From Nitrincola schmidtii (GTDB lineage Bacteria; Pseudomonadota; Gammaproteobacteria; Pseudomonadales; Balneatricaceae), in the NCBI RefSeq assembly GCF_008973715.1, contig NZ_WBOL01000010.1, positions 62,001 to 126,000 on the forward strand: a stretch of DNA of 64,000 bases, written 5' to 3'. Below are positions 28,579 to 38,177 of this stretch, piece after piece. Positions within the stretch are counted from its first letter, which is position 1. Every line of letters begins with the position of its first letter. The notes under the pieces were generated by a model. It was given only the letters and a program-made list of their open reading frames with translations. It was not told the origin of the DNA and searched no databases. Both the position numbers and the translations under genes were made by a program.

Positions 28579-29274
28579 ATGAATAGTGGTAAACGGGCAG
28601 TGGTTTTACTGTCCGGTGGTTTAGATTCTGCAACCGTATTAGCGATGGCCAAAGCCGAAGGGTACGACTGTTTTGTATTAAGTTTCGATTACGGACAGCG
28701 TTCGCTAACTGAGCTGAATGCGGCTAAGGCAGTCGCGCAAGAGCTTGGTGTGGTCGAGCATCGTGTGTTGAGGCTTAACCTTGAAGACTTTGGTGGTTCT
28801 GCATTAACCGATCACAGTCTGAGTATGCCTGAAGGCGATACTGAAGATGCTCCCGAAGAAGGCATACCCTTGACCTATGTGCCCGCAAGAAACACAGTAT
28901 TTCTATCCTTGGCGCTAGGCTGGGCAGAAGTCCTGGATGCAGCCGCTATCTTTATTGGCGTTAATTCGGTTGATTACTCTGGTTATCCTGATTGTCGTCC
29001 TGAATTTATCAAGGCCTTTGAGACGATGGCTGCATTAGCCACGCGTCAAGGAGTGGAAGGCGCCCCCATCCGTATAGAAACACCTCTAATTGATCTCACT
29101 AAGGCTGAAATTATTCAGGCAGGTGTGCGTTTGGGATTAGATTACAGTAAAACGGTATCATGCTATCAAGCTGACGATGACGGTCGTGCTTGCGGTCGTT
29201 GCGATAGTTGTCGGCTTCGTGCGGTTGGTTTTAAGCAAGCGGGCATACCTGATCCGACACGCTATCAAGGCTGA
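28579..29274 (+). CDS. queC: 7-cyano-7-deazaguanine synthase QueC
   Basis: ATP-dependent conversion of 7-carboxy-7-deazaguanine to preQ0 for queuosine synthesis. The 231-residue protein has the N-type PP-loop SGGLDSAT at residues 12-19 and a four-cysteine zinc site ([17 protein letters not shown]) near the C-terminus. It follows cpoB by 17 bases. In Pseudomonas queE lies between; no queE is seen here. Confidence 0.95.
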   Translation: MNSGKRAVVLLSGGLDSATVLAMAKAEGYDCFVLSFDYGQRSLTELNAAKAVAQELGVVEHRVLRLNLEDFGGSALTDHSLSMPEGDTEDAPEEGIPLTYVPARNTVFLSLALGWAEVLDAAAIFIGVNSVDYSGYPDCRPEFIKAFETMAALATRQGVEGAPIRIETPLIDLTKAEIIQAGVRLGLDYSKTVSCYQADDDGRACGRCDSCRLRAVGFKQAGIPDPTRYQG

Positions 29275-29375
29275 TTTTTGTTCATTTTAGCCTTTTTCAC
29301 TATGGTATACTGGTTTTTTCCTACTAGTGAATTCTGCTGGTAGATCTCTAATAAATTCGGAGCTCAGAACGATTC

Positions 29376-30419
29376 ATGTTATCGACACGAGAGTTGGCTG
29401 ATCGTATTTTAGTGCAGGAGCATTTTGCTCAAGAACACTTACCCGGCGCGTTAACGCATCAGCAGCAGGCTGAGTTAACACAAGAGATTCTTGATCTCAT
29501 CAAGCAAAAAGATGCTTGTCTTGTCGCACATTATTACACTGACCCCGTCATTCAAGCCTTAGCTGAGAAAAGCGGCGGTTGTGTTGCGGATTCATTAGAG
29601 ATGGCACGTTTTGGTAGTCAGCATCCTGCTTCGACTTTGTTAGTTGCAGGTGTTCGCTTTATGGGTGAAACGGCAAAGATACTTAGCCCAGAAAAGCGAA
29701 TTTTGATGCCAACACTCGAAGCCACCTGTTCTTTGGATTTAGGCTGTCCTATCGATGAGTTCTCTGCTTTCTGTGATCAATATCCAGACCATGAGGTTGT
29801 CGTCTACGCGAATACCTCTGCAGCGGTTAAAGCTAGAGCAGACTGGGTCGTTACCTCTAGCATTGCGCTAAAGGTTGTCGAGCATCTTCATGATCAAGGC
29901 AAGAAAATTATTTGGGCGCCAGATAAGCATCTAGGTGACTATGTTCGTCAGAAAACCGGTGCCGAGATGTTGCTTTGGGACGGTGCTTGCATCGTGCACG
30001 AAGAGTTTAAAGCTAAGGGCCTGATGGATCTCAAGAAAGTTTATCCGGAAGCGGCAATTCTTGTTCATCCTGAGTCTCCAGAAGCAGTGGTGGAGTTAGC
30101 CGATGTTGTGGGTTCTACCAGTCAATTGATCAATGCTGCGGCAACCTTACCCAATCCGATGTTTATTGTCGCAACGGATAGAGGCATTTTTTATAAAATG
30201 CAGCAAGCGGCGCCAGGTAAAGTGCTGATAGAGGCGCCAACAGGTGGAACAGGTGCTACCTGCCGAAGCTGTGCTCATTGCCCTTGGATGGCCATGAATG
30301 GTTTAGAAAACCTGCGTGATGTGTTGATCAATCATGATCAGGAAATTTTTGTTTCAGAGCACTTAATCGAGCGTGCTAGAAAACCTCTGCAGCGGATGTT
30401 GGATTTTCCACTCAAGTAA
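29376..30419 (+). CDS. nadA: Quinolinate synthase NadA
   Basis: 4Fe-4S enzyme that condenses iminoaspartate and dihydroxyacetone phosphate to quinolinate in NAD synthesis. The 347-residue protein carries the three conserved cluster cysteines, in the ATCSLDLGC region, around [10 protein letters not shown], and in [13 protein letters not shown]. The 101-base gap before it holds TATACT (29306-29311), a possible -10 box. An inverted repeat follows the stop. Confidence 0.95.
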   Translation: MLSTRELADRILVQEHFAQEHLPGALTHQQQAELTQEILDLIKQKDACLVAHYYTDPVIQALAEKSGGCVADSLEMARFGSQHPASTLLVAGVRFMGETAKILSPEKRILMPTLEATCSLDLGCPIDEFSAFCDQYPDHEVVVYANTSAAVKARADWVVTSSIALKVVEHLHDQGKKIIWAPDKHLGDYVRQKTGAEMLLWDGACIVHEEFKAKGLMDLKKVYPEAAILVHPESPEAVVELADVVGSTSQLINAAATLPNPMFIVATDRGIFYKMQQAAPGKVLIEAPTGGTGATCRSCAHCPWMAMNGLENLRDVLINHDQEIFVSEHLIERARKPLQRMLDFPLK

Positions 30420-30421
30420 TA

Positions 30422-30457
30422 GTTATACAAACTAGCTAAATCGCTAGTTTGTATAAC
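30422..30457. terminator. Inverted repeat between nadA and the M48 gene
   Basis: A perfect 15-base stem (GTTATACAAACTAGC at 30422-30436; right arm 30443-30457) with the loop TAAATC lies between convergent genes. It is AT-rich with no clear T-tract, so its strength as a terminator is uncertain; position argues for a bidirectional role. Confidence 0.55.
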
Positions 30458-30474
30458 AAAACGATACGATTGCT

Positions 30475-31941
30475 TTAGAAATCTTCTTTCAGCTGGCGGC
30501 GGATCTCGATCGTTTCTGCTTCCAGCTGTTCCAGTCTTGCAAGGTCGGCGGGCTGTAAATTACGTTCCCTTTTTGCAAAGGTGACTTGTTGCATAGCACT
30601 GTCGATATTGCCAGTGAGTAAAAAGTACTCAATTCTGGCTTCGTGAACTCCGGTAATATTACCTGCTAATCCCTCGGCTTCTGCTAACTGATACCAGCTG
30701 TCCACATCGGTTGGAAAGCTTTGTAAAATGCTACGGAAAACAGGCACTGCATGGGCAGGTTTGCCTGATTGATACAACACGGCTGCATGAACTTTCATCA
30801 CTGGATAGCTGCCAGGATAAAGTGACATCATGCGTTCAGAATGCTGCTGTGCTGTGGTGAAGTCTTGTTCAGCCAGTAATAGTTCAATTTCAGATAGCTG
30901 TACATAAAGATGCTGACGCCAAACGTTAGGCAGCTGTTCTAGCGCGTTTCTAGCCAAGCTTAATTCATTGGTACGTATTGCAGACAATAAAACCCCGTAA
31001 TGTCCTTTAGCAGCGTTATGATCACGGCTTTCCGCTAGAAATCTTTGCAACGATTCCCCCGGTTGGTTGCTTAAGTGCACCTCCATGCGTGTTTTAATAA
31101 GATCAAAATCTATCGAGGCAGGTCTAAGTGTGACTGGTGGTAAAGCTTCAGCTCGGTTAAGTGAGTCGGCAATACGAGATTCGGTAACAGGGTGGGTCAG
31201 TAAAAACTCTGGTGGTCGTTGACCATAGAAACGATAGCTGCGTTGAAGCCTAGAAAACATCTGTGGCATTGCGCGTGGATCACGATTGGCCGCAACTAAG
31301 GTTTGCATGCCGATTCGGTCCGCTTCTTCTTCATTACGTCGACTAAAATTGAGTTGTGACTGAGCTTGAGCTCCAATGGTGCCCGTTAATGCAGCGGCAC
31401 CACCTTCTGGGCTGGCCGATGCGATTAAAATACTGGCCAATACACCCGCCAGCACCATAGGGCGATTTCGGCGCTCTTCTTCTATGCGTTGTGCGTAGTG
31501 ACGTTGGCTTAAGTGAGCAATTTCATGTGCCAGTACTGATGCCAGTTCGTCTTCAGATCCGGCTGCAACAATCAATCCGCTATGAACGCCAATAATGCCT
31601 CCGGGTACCGCAAACGCATTAAAGGTTGGGTTATCAACCACGATCAGTTCTAGACGTCGATCTGACAGCTCGCTGTGAGGGACAAGATCCCAGAGTAATT
31701 CATCGATATAGTGAAAAGTGAGCGGGTCATTCAGTAAAGGAGCTCTGCCACGCAAAATCCTCGCCCAGTTTCGGCCTAATTGGTATTCCGTTGAGGCAGA
31801 TGCTGTCAGTGAAGGATTCGCCAGTGTTGGCAAGTTGGTGGAGGCTTGACTGGGTTGCGCAATAGCAAGCCCGATTGTCGGAATACTAATCAGAAGCCCC
31901 AAAAGGAAATTTTTCAAATCTTGTAGCCTATAGTTCATCAA
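30475..31941 (-). CDS. bepA: BepA-type M48 metalloprotease with TPR domain
   Basis: Periplasmic zinc protease involved in outer-membrane protein quality control. The 488-residue protein has a signal peptide (hydrophobic 11-28), a peptidase M48 domain with His139-Glu140-X2-His143 (HEIAH), the third ligand in NEEEADRIGM near 204, and a C-terminal TPR region (about 300-470). The start codons ATG-ATG at 31941/31938 have no strong ribosome site. nadA-bepA-tusA-perM matches the P. aeruginosa order (PA1004-PA1007), supporting orthology. Confidence 0.9.
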   Translation of the reverse strand: MMNYRLQDLKNFLLGLLISIPTIGLAIAQPSQASTNLPTLANPSLTASASTEYQLGRNWARILRGRAPLLNDPLTFHYIDELLWDLVPHSELSDRRLELIVVDNPTFNAFAVPGGIIGVHSGLIVAAGSEDELASVLAHEIAHLSQRHYAQRIEEERRNRPMVLAGVLASILIASASPEGGAAALTGTIGAQAQSQLNFSRRNEEEADRIGMQTLVAANRDPRAMPQMFSRLQRSYRFYGQRPPEFLLTHPVTESRIADSLNRAEALPPVTLRPASIDFDLIKTRMEVHLSNQPGESLQRFLAESRDHNAAKGHYGVLLSAIRTNELSLARNALEQLPNVWRQHLYVQLSEIELLLAEQDFTTAQQHSERMMSLYPGSYPVMKVHAAVLYQSGKPAHAVPVFRSILQSFPTDVDSWYQLAEAEGLAGNITGVHEARIEYFLLTGNIDSAMQQVTFAKRERNLQPADLARLEQLEAETIEIRRQLKEDF

Positions 31942-32049
31942 AGTTTAGTTGTAATAGCCTGTCCAGCACTTTAATCTAAGCGGATTATTGCCGTCTAGTA
32001 CGCTAACCATCATCAGTTAACACACAGTGCTTTTATTTTTGAGGTATAT

Positions 32050-32289
32050 ATGTCTAGTTTACCAGAGCCAGATCAACTCTTAGATGCATCCGGATTGAAC
32101 TGTCCTCTACCTTTATTAAAAGCTAAACAGGCATTAAATCGTATGCAGCCGAGCGAACTGTTGAAAGTGATTGCAACCGATGCTGGCTCAGTCCGCGATT
32201 TCAAAGCTTTTACTGATCAGTCAGACCATAGTTTGTTAGAGTCGTTCACCGAAGACGATCTTTATATCTACCTTATTCGTCGCGGTTAA
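32050..32289 (+). CDS. TusA/SirA-family sulfur-carrier-like protein
   Basis: A 79-residue single-domain protein with the CPxP motif (Cys18 in LNCPLPLLKAK) used in persulfide transfer. In E. coli TusA delivers sulfur for tRNA 2-thiouridine; the Pseudomonas protein at this syntenic place (PA1006) is tied to molybdenum and nitrate metabolism. Which role applies cannot be decided here. GAGGT lies upstream of the ATG. It is divergent from bepA and 25 bases before perM. Confidence 0.88.
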   Translation: MSSLPEPDQLLDASGLNCPLPLLKAKQALNRMQPSELLKVIATDAGSVRDFKAFTDQSDHSLLESFTEDDLYIYLIRRG

Positions 32290-32314
32290 TATTTTTACAT
32301 AGGTTTGGGGCTGC

Positions 32315-33409
32315 ATGTTTAAAATTATTAGTAAATGGATCCATCGTTATTTTTCTGACGAAGAAGCATTACTGCTTTTTGTGCTGTTGGCTGCATCATT
32401 AATTATTATTTTAACGGTGGGTAAAGCTTTAGCTCCGGTATTCTTCAGTATTATTTTGGCATTTTTAATGCAAGGTGCCGTTCAGCGTTGCTCTAACTAT
32501 ATGCCTCATAAAGTTGCGGTGTTACTTGTGTTTAGCAGCTTTATGGCGGCTTTTTTAGCGTTTATGCTGCTCGTTCTTCCTCAAGTCTGGCGACAGTTGC
32601 TGACATTATTAAATGAAGCGCCGCGTATCGTGACTGAAATTCAGAAATCACTACTGTTTTTGCCTGAACGCTACCCTGAATTGGTCACTGAAGAACAGAT
32701 TCGACAGTTAAGTTCTGTTGCGGCTGCTGAAATCGGTCGAGCCTGGCAATGGGCGTTAACTTTCTCGTTACATTCCATTACCAATATTGTTGCGTTACTG
32801 ATTTATCTTATTTTGGTGCCGATTCTGGTTTTCTTTTTTATGAAGGATGGCAACTATTTGGCTGGAAGTTTAACCACCTACTTACCCGAAAAGCGTGATC
32901 TGATGCGCCGAGTCTGGACAGAGATGGATGCACAAATTGCTAACTATATTCGTGGCAAAGTGATCGAAATTTTAATCGTAGGCGCCGTATCTTATGTCGT
33001 CTTTGTATTCTTCGGCCTGAATTACGCGGCATTATTAGCCGTGATGGTCGGTTTGTCGGTGGTGATTCCCTACATTGGTGCTGCAGTGGTGACCTTGCCA
33101 GTTGCGGGTGTCGCGTTTTTCCAGTGGGGGTGGGGAAGTGAATTTCTGACGCTAATGATCGCTTACTTTGTCATTCAGGCACTTGACGGAAACGTGTTGG
33201 TACCTATTCTTTTCTCTGAAGCGGTTAATCTGCATCCTGTATCGATCATCGTCGCAGTGTTGTTATTTGGCAGTATGTGGGGAGTATTAGGGGTGTTTTT
33301 TGCGATACCTCTGGCGACTTTGGTTAAGTCCATTGTCAATGCATGGCCAGCAGCGCTTGAACATGCATCAGAAAAGTCTCACGGACCACCAGAAGAGCAG
33401 GAGTCTTGA
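32315..33409 (+). CDS. AI-2E/PerM-family membrane protein
   Basis: A 364-residue integral membrane protein with about seven to eight helices, of the AI-2E transporter (UPF0118/PerM) family. Typical segments are the early paired helices (residues 17-90), a soluble middle part, and FFFMKDGNYL followed by the glycine-rich region GLSVVIPYIGA near 245. Substrates are mostly unknown; family members include Na+/H+ antiporters. It follows the TusA gene closely and converges on bcp with 36 bases between. Confidence 0.88.
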   Translation: MFKIISKWIHRYFSDEEALLLFVLLAASLIIILTVGKALAPVFFSIILAFLMQGAVQRCSNYMPHKVAVLLVFSSFMAAFLAFMLLVLPQVWRQLLTLLNEAPRIVTEIQKSLLFLPERYPELVTEEQIRQLSSVAAAEIGRAWQWALTFSLHSITNIVALLIYLILVPILVFFFMKDGNYLAGSLTTYLPEKRDLMRRVWTEMDAQIANYIRGKVIEILIVGAVSYVVFVFFGLNYAALLAVMVGLSVVIPYIGAAVVTLPVAGVAFFQWGWGSEFLTLMIAYFVIQALDGNVLVPILFSEAVNLHPVSIIVAVLLFGSMWGVLGVFFAIPLATLVKSIVNAWPAALEHASEKSHGPPEEQES

Positions 33410-33445
33410 TTGACTCCGTTCTTCTGAACAAAGTAATGATTGAAA

Positions 33446-33913
33446 TTAAAGCTGCTTTACACTCTCAAGAACCGCTTCAGCATGACCTTTGACCTTTACT
33501 GAACGCCATTCTTTGCGAAGAACGCCTTCTTTATCGATCAAAAAGGTACTTCGATCAATTCCTAAATATTCTTTACCATAGAGTTTTTTGAGTTTAATAA
33601 CGTCAAATAGCTTGCAGAGTTCCTCATCAGGATCGCTGATCAGTTGGAAAGGAAACGATTGTTTAGTGCGAAAGTTTTCATGGCTACGAAGACTATCGCG
33701 CGAAACACCGAAGATTTCCGTATCTAAAGCTTGAAATTCAGCGTAGAGATCGCGAAAGTCTTGGCCTTCCGTGGTGCAGCCTGGTGTGCTGTCTTTAGGA
33801 TAAAAGTAGATCACCACATTGCGACCTTTTAACTCACTCAAGCTTACTTGCATATCACTGGTGGCTAAGGCCTTAAAATCAGTGATGGGTTGGTCGATTA
33901 TTGGCGCTTGCAT
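33446..33913 (-). CDS. bcp: Thioredoxin-dependent peroxiredoxin, Bcp/PrxQ type
   Basis: Reduces peroxides by a reactive cysteine. The 155-residue thioredoxin-fold protein has the peroxidatic Cys46 in DSTPGCT. The usual resolving cysteine five residues later is absent (TEGQDFRD follows); the only other cysteine in the sequence is Cys97. It may therefore work as a one-Cys enzyme or with a distant resolving residue. In Pseudomonas gcvR lies between bcp and dapA; here none is present in the 186-base gap. Confidence 0.93.
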   Translation of the reverse strand: MQAPIIDQPITDFKALATSDMQVSLSELKGRNVVIYFYPKDSTPGCTTEGQDFRDLYAEFQALDTEIFGVSRDSLRSHENFRTKQSFPFQLISDPDEELCKLFDVIKLKKLYGKEYLGIDRSTFLIDKEGVLRKEWRSVKVKGHAEAVLESVKQL

Positions 33914-34099
33914 TATGGGCTCCTAAAAAAGTCTATTGAAAAACGTATCTACCACTACGCTAAAGGGGGGTACTTCGTTTAGAATGTTGGGTCATTCGAA
34001 TACGATAACGATAGCAGAAGTGGTTCAGTAGGTTAACCTTGCTTTTTACAGTTGCGGTGTTGAGTATCGCGGCATCGCCTGAATAATATGGAGAACACA

Positions 34100-34975
34100 A
34101 TGATTTGCGGCAGTTTGGTAGCGTTGGTCACCCCTATGACCCTAAATGGAGATATCGACTGGGAGGCGTTGAAGCGTTTAGTTGAATTCCATGTCGAAAA
34201 GGGAACTGCCTCCATTGTGGCCGTGGGTACAACAGGTGAGTCAGCAACCTTAGATTGTGATGAGCACACTGAAGCCATTCGATTTGTGGTAGATCAAGTG
34301 AATGGGCGCATTCCTGTGATCGCGGGTACGGGTGCAAATTCTACCCGTGAGGCGATTGAGCTAACTCGTGCTGCAAAATCCGTGGGTGCTGATGCCAGCC
34401 TTTTAGTGACGCCTTACTACAACAAACCCACTCAAGAAGGTTTGTATCAGCATTACTGCAAAATTGCTGAAGCTGTCGATATCCCGCAAATCCTTTATAA
34501 TGTTCCTGGTCGAACAGCATGCGATATGTTGCCGGAAACAGTACTAAGATTGATGTCAGTAACGAATATCGTTGGCATTAAGGAAGCAACGGGTAATTTA
34601 GAGCGCGCTCGTCAATTAATTGAAGCCACGCCCGATGACTTTGCTGTTTACTCCGGTGATGATGCTACCGCCATTGAACTGATATTATTAGGTGGTCAGG
34701 GTAATATCTCGGTAACCGCTAACGTCGCTCCAGCCGAAATGGCTGAGCTTTGCCGTCTAGGCTTGGCTGGAGAAGCAGAAGCAGCACGTGCTTTACAACA
34801 ACGTTTAATGCCTCTGCATACAACACTGTTTGTTGAAGCTAACCCGATACCGGTAAAATGGGCCTTAGCAGAAATGGGTTTGATGCAACAGGGTATACGT
34901 TTGCCGTTAACACAACTTTCTACACAATATCATGACCTTGTCCGTCAGGCTCTTAAAGACAGTGGAATTGCATGA
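34100..34975 (+). CDS. dapA: 4-hydroxy-tetrahydrodipicolinate synthase
   Basis: Condenses pyruvate and aspartate semialdehyde in lysine and peptidoglycan synthesis. With the ATG at 34100 the protein has 291 residues, and the Schiff-base Lys161 and Tyr133 have the same numbers as in E. coli. This start has GGAG (34090-34093) six bases upstream; the upstream in-frame ATG (34088) overlaps that site and is less likely. TTG-type segments such as VGTTGES and YYNKPTQEG are intact. bamC follows. Confidence 0.96.
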   Translation: MICGSLVALVTPMTLNGDIDWEALKRLVEFHVEKGTASIVAVGTTGESATLDCDEHTEAIRFVVDQVNGRIPVIAGTGANSTREAIELTRAAKSVGADASLLVTPYYNKPTQEGLYQHYCKIAEAVDIPQILYNVPGRTACDMLPETVLRLMSVTNIVGIKEATGNLERARQLIEATPDDFAVYSGDDATAIELILLGGQGNISVTANVAPAEMAELCRLGLAGEAEAARALQQRLMPLHTTLFVEANPIPVKWALAEMGLMQQGIRLPLTQLSTQYHDLVRQALKDSGIA

Positions 34976-34989
34976 TTACAGGTGCTCAT

Positions 34990-36384
34990 ATGAACAGGAT
35001 TCCTTTACTAGTGCCAACCCTTGTGGTGTTGGCCTTGTCTCTCACAGGTTGTGGCTCGATTAAAAATCCTGTTTATGGAGAACATGGTTTAATTCGTGAC
35101 CGTAGTCAGGATTATGCTCTGGCTGAATCAGGTCAGCGTTTAGTGATTCCTGAAAATATTCAAGCTCGCGAAACGCGTGATCTACTGGTGGTCCCTCAGG
35201 TAGAGATGACGGCTAGTCGTTCAACAGGGCGTTTTCAAGTGCCTAGACCTGAGTTCTTCTACGCAGATCCAACTTCGGATTCTGTTAATCTAGCAAGACT
35301 TGAGGGTGAGCGAGTTATCTTCGTTGATGAGCCGATTGCCGACGTATGGAACAAAACACTGGATTTTTGGAATTATCATAATGTGCGTATTGCACGTACC
35401 GATCCACGTCAGGGCATCATAGAAACCGATTGGATTCGCACCGATGGCCGTGACTATGGTTTTGTTGATCGTTGGATTAAACGCTTAACCTTAACCCCTA
35501 TGGAGGGGCCTGCTGACAATAAACTGCAGGTTTTGGTGAGACCTGATCCTGACAACTACGATAGAACCTCTATCCGTATGCGTCATGTGCAGTTTGCCGC
35601 AGGGCAACAACCCGAACAGATTGAGTGGGATGGTTTCCAAAACGATATCGCTTATCAAAGTGATATGATGTTTGAGTTACTTAGATACCTCAGCCGTTCT
35701 ACGGCACCGACAACCGCCAATACACTCTTGGCGATGCAGCAGCAGGGTCAAACAAGTCAGCTCGGACGTGATGCTCGTGGAAATCCAGCGCTTAGAATCA
35801 ATACCTCACCTGATCAAGCATGGAATATGGTTGCACAGGCTATCGTTGATGCCGATCTAGATTTAGGCTCACAAGATCAAGGTCTGGGTAAGTTTTACAT
35901 GACTTACACCACCACAACGCCATTTGATGACACGCGTAAAATGGGGTTCTTTGAATGGTTACATTCTGATCGTGGTGAGATTAAGTTAGATACTGGCTTT
36001 ATATCTTCAGCACTTGGTTTTGGTGATTCTTCCGAACAAGATGCAATTTCTTACTCCTCCAGAGGCGCGAGAACATCCGCTGAGTTAGCTGGTGATGAGG
36101 ATATTGCTAACGATCTTAACGATCCAAATAATCCTGCTAACCAACCTGGTTATAAAATCTGGTTAGGTGGAAGAGTTATTTTCGTCTTTGGCGGAGGACG
36201 TTCAGGTGTACTGAATACCGATACGGGTCAGTATGAACATGTAGGGCGTTACCAAGTCGTTTTGAATCGTACCCGAACAGGTGTGATTGTGACGGTATTA
36301 ACTGATGAAGAGATCGAAGCGCCTGCAGTGGTTGCAGAAGAAATTCTTTGGCAGATAAGAGATCGGCTACCTCAGGTTCTATAA
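34990..36384 (+). CDS. bamC: BAM complex lipoprotein BamC
   Basis: Lipoprotein of the outer-membrane beta-barrel assembly machine. From the ATG at 34990 (AGGTG six bases upstream) it has 464 residues with lipobox LTGC at Cys21. An unstructured N-terminal segment and two helix-grip domains follow. It is longer than E. coli BamC (344), with an acidic, Asn-rich insertion near residues 350-385 of the protein. An alternative ATG at 34972 overlaps the dapA stop. dapA-bamC-purC is the conserved gammaproteobacterial order. Confidence 0.9.
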   Translation: MNRIPLLVPTLVVLALSLTGCGSIKNPVYGEHGLIRDRSQDYALAESGQRLVIPENIQARETRDLLVVPQVEMTASRSTGRFQVPRPEFFYADPTSDSVNLARLEGERVIFVDEPIADVWNKTLDFWNYHNVRIARTDPRQGIIETDWIRTDGRDYGFVDRWIKRLTLTPMEGPADNKLQVLVRPDPDNYDRTSIRMRHVQFAAGQQPEQIEWDGFQNDIAYQSDMMFELLRYLSRSTAPTTANTLLAMQQQGQTSQLGRDARGNPALRINTSPDQAWNMVAQAIVDADLDLGSQDQGLGKFYMTYTTTTPFDDTRKMGFFEWLHSDRGEIKLDTGFISSALGFGDSSEQDAISYSSRGARTSAELAGDEDIANDLNDPNNPANQPGYKIWLGGRVIFVFGGGRSGVLNTDTGQYEHVGRYQVVLNRTRTGVIVTVLTDEEIEAPAVVAEEILWQIRDRLPQVL

Positions 36385-36435
36385 GCCCTTCGTTTGAATG
36401 AGTCTTGAACCTCTTAATTTTGTTTAGATCATAAT

Positions 36436-36463
36436 AACGCCCAATCACTGGGCGTTGTTTATT
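36436..36463 (+). terminator. Hairpin between bamC and purC
   Basis: AACGCCCA (36436-36443), loop ATCAC and TGGGCGTT (36449-36456) form an 8-base stem followed by GTTTATT. It sits directly before the purC ribosome site (GGAG 36464-36467), so it may end bamC transcripts or attenuate purC. Confidence 0.6.
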
Positions 36464-36473
36464 GGAGAAATGA

Positions 36474-37187
36474 ATGGAAAAGCGTAACGAGCTTTATGCA
36501 GGCAAGGCGAAATCTGTTTTTACGACAGATGACCCGAATCTTATGGTGATGGTGTTTCGTGATGACACCTCTGCCTTCGATGGTAAGAAAGTTGAACAGC
36601 TTGACCGCAAAGGAATGGTCAATAACAAGTTTAATGCCTTCATCATGCAAAAGCTTGAAGCTGCTGGTATTCCTACCCATTTTGAAGTGCTGTTGTCGGA
36701 CACTGAAAGTCTTGTGAAGTGCTTAAAGATGATGCCGATTGAATGTGTAGTGCGTAACTATGCCGCCGGTTCACTCTGCCGTCGTTTAGGTGTGGAAGAG
36801 GGAATCACGTTGAACCCACCCACCTTTGAGATGTTTCTGAAAAATGATGCATTGGGTGACCCGATGGTGAATGAATCGCATATCGCCACCTTTGGTTGGG
36901 CCGATCCTGCCAATATTGAAATCGCTAAGCAACTGACCTTCAAAACCAATGAAGTACTGAAAAAGCTCTTTGATGATGCTGGCTTGTTATTAGTGGATTA
37001 CAAATTGGAATTTGGACTTTATCAAGGGCAAGTGGTTTTAGGTGACGAATTCTCACCTGATGGTTGCCGCTTATGGGACAAAGAAACGCGTGATAAGATG
37101 GACAAAGATCGCTTCCGCCAAGGTTTAGGTGGTGTCATAGAAGCCTACGAAGAGGTCGGTCGCCGCTTAGGTATCGATTTCGGTTAA
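36474..37187 (+). CDS. purC: Phosphoribosylaminoimidazole-succinocarboxamide synthase
   Basis: Purine pathway enzyme adding aspartate to CAIR. The 237-residue protein has typical length and the family segments [19 protein letters not shown] and [19 protein letters not shown] lies six bases before the ATG. A five-codon out-of-frame ATG reading (36470-36487) overlaps the start. It is the last gene in the dapA-bamC block. Confidence 0.96.
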   Translation: MEKRNELYAGKAKSVFTTDDPNLMVMVFRDDTSAFDGKKVEQLDRKGMVNNKFNAFIMQKLEAAGIPTHFEVLLSDTESLVKCLKMMPIECVVRNYAAGSLCRRLGVEEGITLNPPTFEMFLKNDALGDPMVNESHIATFGWADPANIEIAKQLTFKTNEVLKKLFDDAGLLLVDYKLEFGLYQGQVVLGDEFSPDGCRLWDKETRDKMDKDRFRQGLGGVIEAYEEVGRRLGIDFG

Positions 37188-37229
37188 GGTGTTATCGGCC
37201 GTATCAGCAAGATAAGTAAGGGGTAGGTG

Positions 37230-38177
37230 ATGAAGTGCGTTTTTCTGGATACCACCAGTTTAGATGATTTAGATCTGACAACGCTGGAAGCTAAGTTTGA
37301 TCAATTTGTTTCCTACCCCTCATCTCAACCTGATCAGGTTGCTGAGCGCATTTCTGGATTTGACGTTGTCATTACCAATAAGGTTGTTCTCAGCGCTGAA
37401 GTTATCCTTCAAGCCAGTGACCTAAAACTGATTTGTGTGGTAGCTACTGGGGTCAATAATGTTGACTTGGATGCAGCCAAACAAGCCAATATCAGCGTTT
37501 ATAACTCTCAAGCTTATGGCATAGATTCCGTTGCACAGCACGTGTTGATGCTGATGTTAGTGCTGCATACTAAGTTTGTTAATTATCAACAGTCGCTAAA
37601 ACAAGGCGATTGGCAAAAGGCGACTCAGTTTTGCTTGCTCGACTTTCCTATTCTTGAATTAAAAGGCCGCAGGCTCGGAATCATCGGCTATGGTGCCTTA
37701 GGGCAGCGAGTAGCTCAGTTAGCACAAGCGTTTGGAATGGAAGTGTTAGTTGCAGCACGTGCCGGTACAGAGCCTTCAGAGGGGCGATTAGCACTAAAAG
37801 ATCTTCTACCTCGTGTTGATGTGTTGAGCATTCATTGCCCTCTGACAGAACAAACCAAAAATCTAATCGACAAGGATGCGCTGTCCCTGATGCCTGAAGG
37901 TAGTTTTTTAGTCAATGCCGCACGCGGTGGTATCGTTAACGAAGAAGACTTAGCTGCTGCACTGCGTAGTGGGCATCTTTCAGGTGCTGCCACGGATGTG
38001 CTGACGCAAGAGCCACCTAAAGATGGCAATGTCTTGTTAGATGAGTCGATCCCCAATTTGATTGTCACGCCTCACAATGCTTGGGGATCTCGCCAGGCAC
38101 GTCAAACGATTATTAAACAAACCGTCGAAAATATTGAGTCTTGGCAGCAAGGCACCGACTTACGCAGAATTGTCTAA
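37230..38177 (+). CDS. D-2-hydroxyacid dehydrogenase, probable glycerate dehydrogenase/hydroxypyruvate reductase
   Basis: A 315-residue NAD(P)-dependent dehydrogenase. The nucleotide-binding motif GYGALGQ is near residue 150; the catalytic Arg is in VNAARGG, the Glu in TQEPP and the His in TPHNAWGS. The final HNAWGS rather than HxxG pattern is common in HprA-type glycerate dehydrogenases. Substrate remains an inference. ATG at 37230 follows a GTG at 37227; AGGGG lies upstream. It converges with rluA with a four-base overlap of stops. Confidence 0.85.
   Translation: MKCVFLDTTSLDDLDLTTLEAKFDQFVSYPSSQPDQVAERISGFDVVITNKVVLSAEVILQASDLKLICVVATGVNNVDLDAAKQANISVYNSQAYGIDSVAQHVLMLMLVLHTKFVNYQQSLKQGDWQKATQFCLLDFPILELKGRRLGIIGYGALGQRVAQLAQAFGMEVLVAARAGTEPSEGRLALKDLLPRVDVLSIHCPLTEQTKNLIDKDALSLMPEGSFLVNAARGGIVNEEDLAAALRSGHLSGAATDVLTQEPPKDGNVLLDESIPNLIVTPHNAWGSRQARQTIIKQTVENIESWQQGTDLRRIV

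Noticed and set aside
30422-30457. Inverted repeat as the end of an insertion element
   Set aside because: There is a single copy, no transposase and no target duplication; it lies between convergent genes as terminators do.
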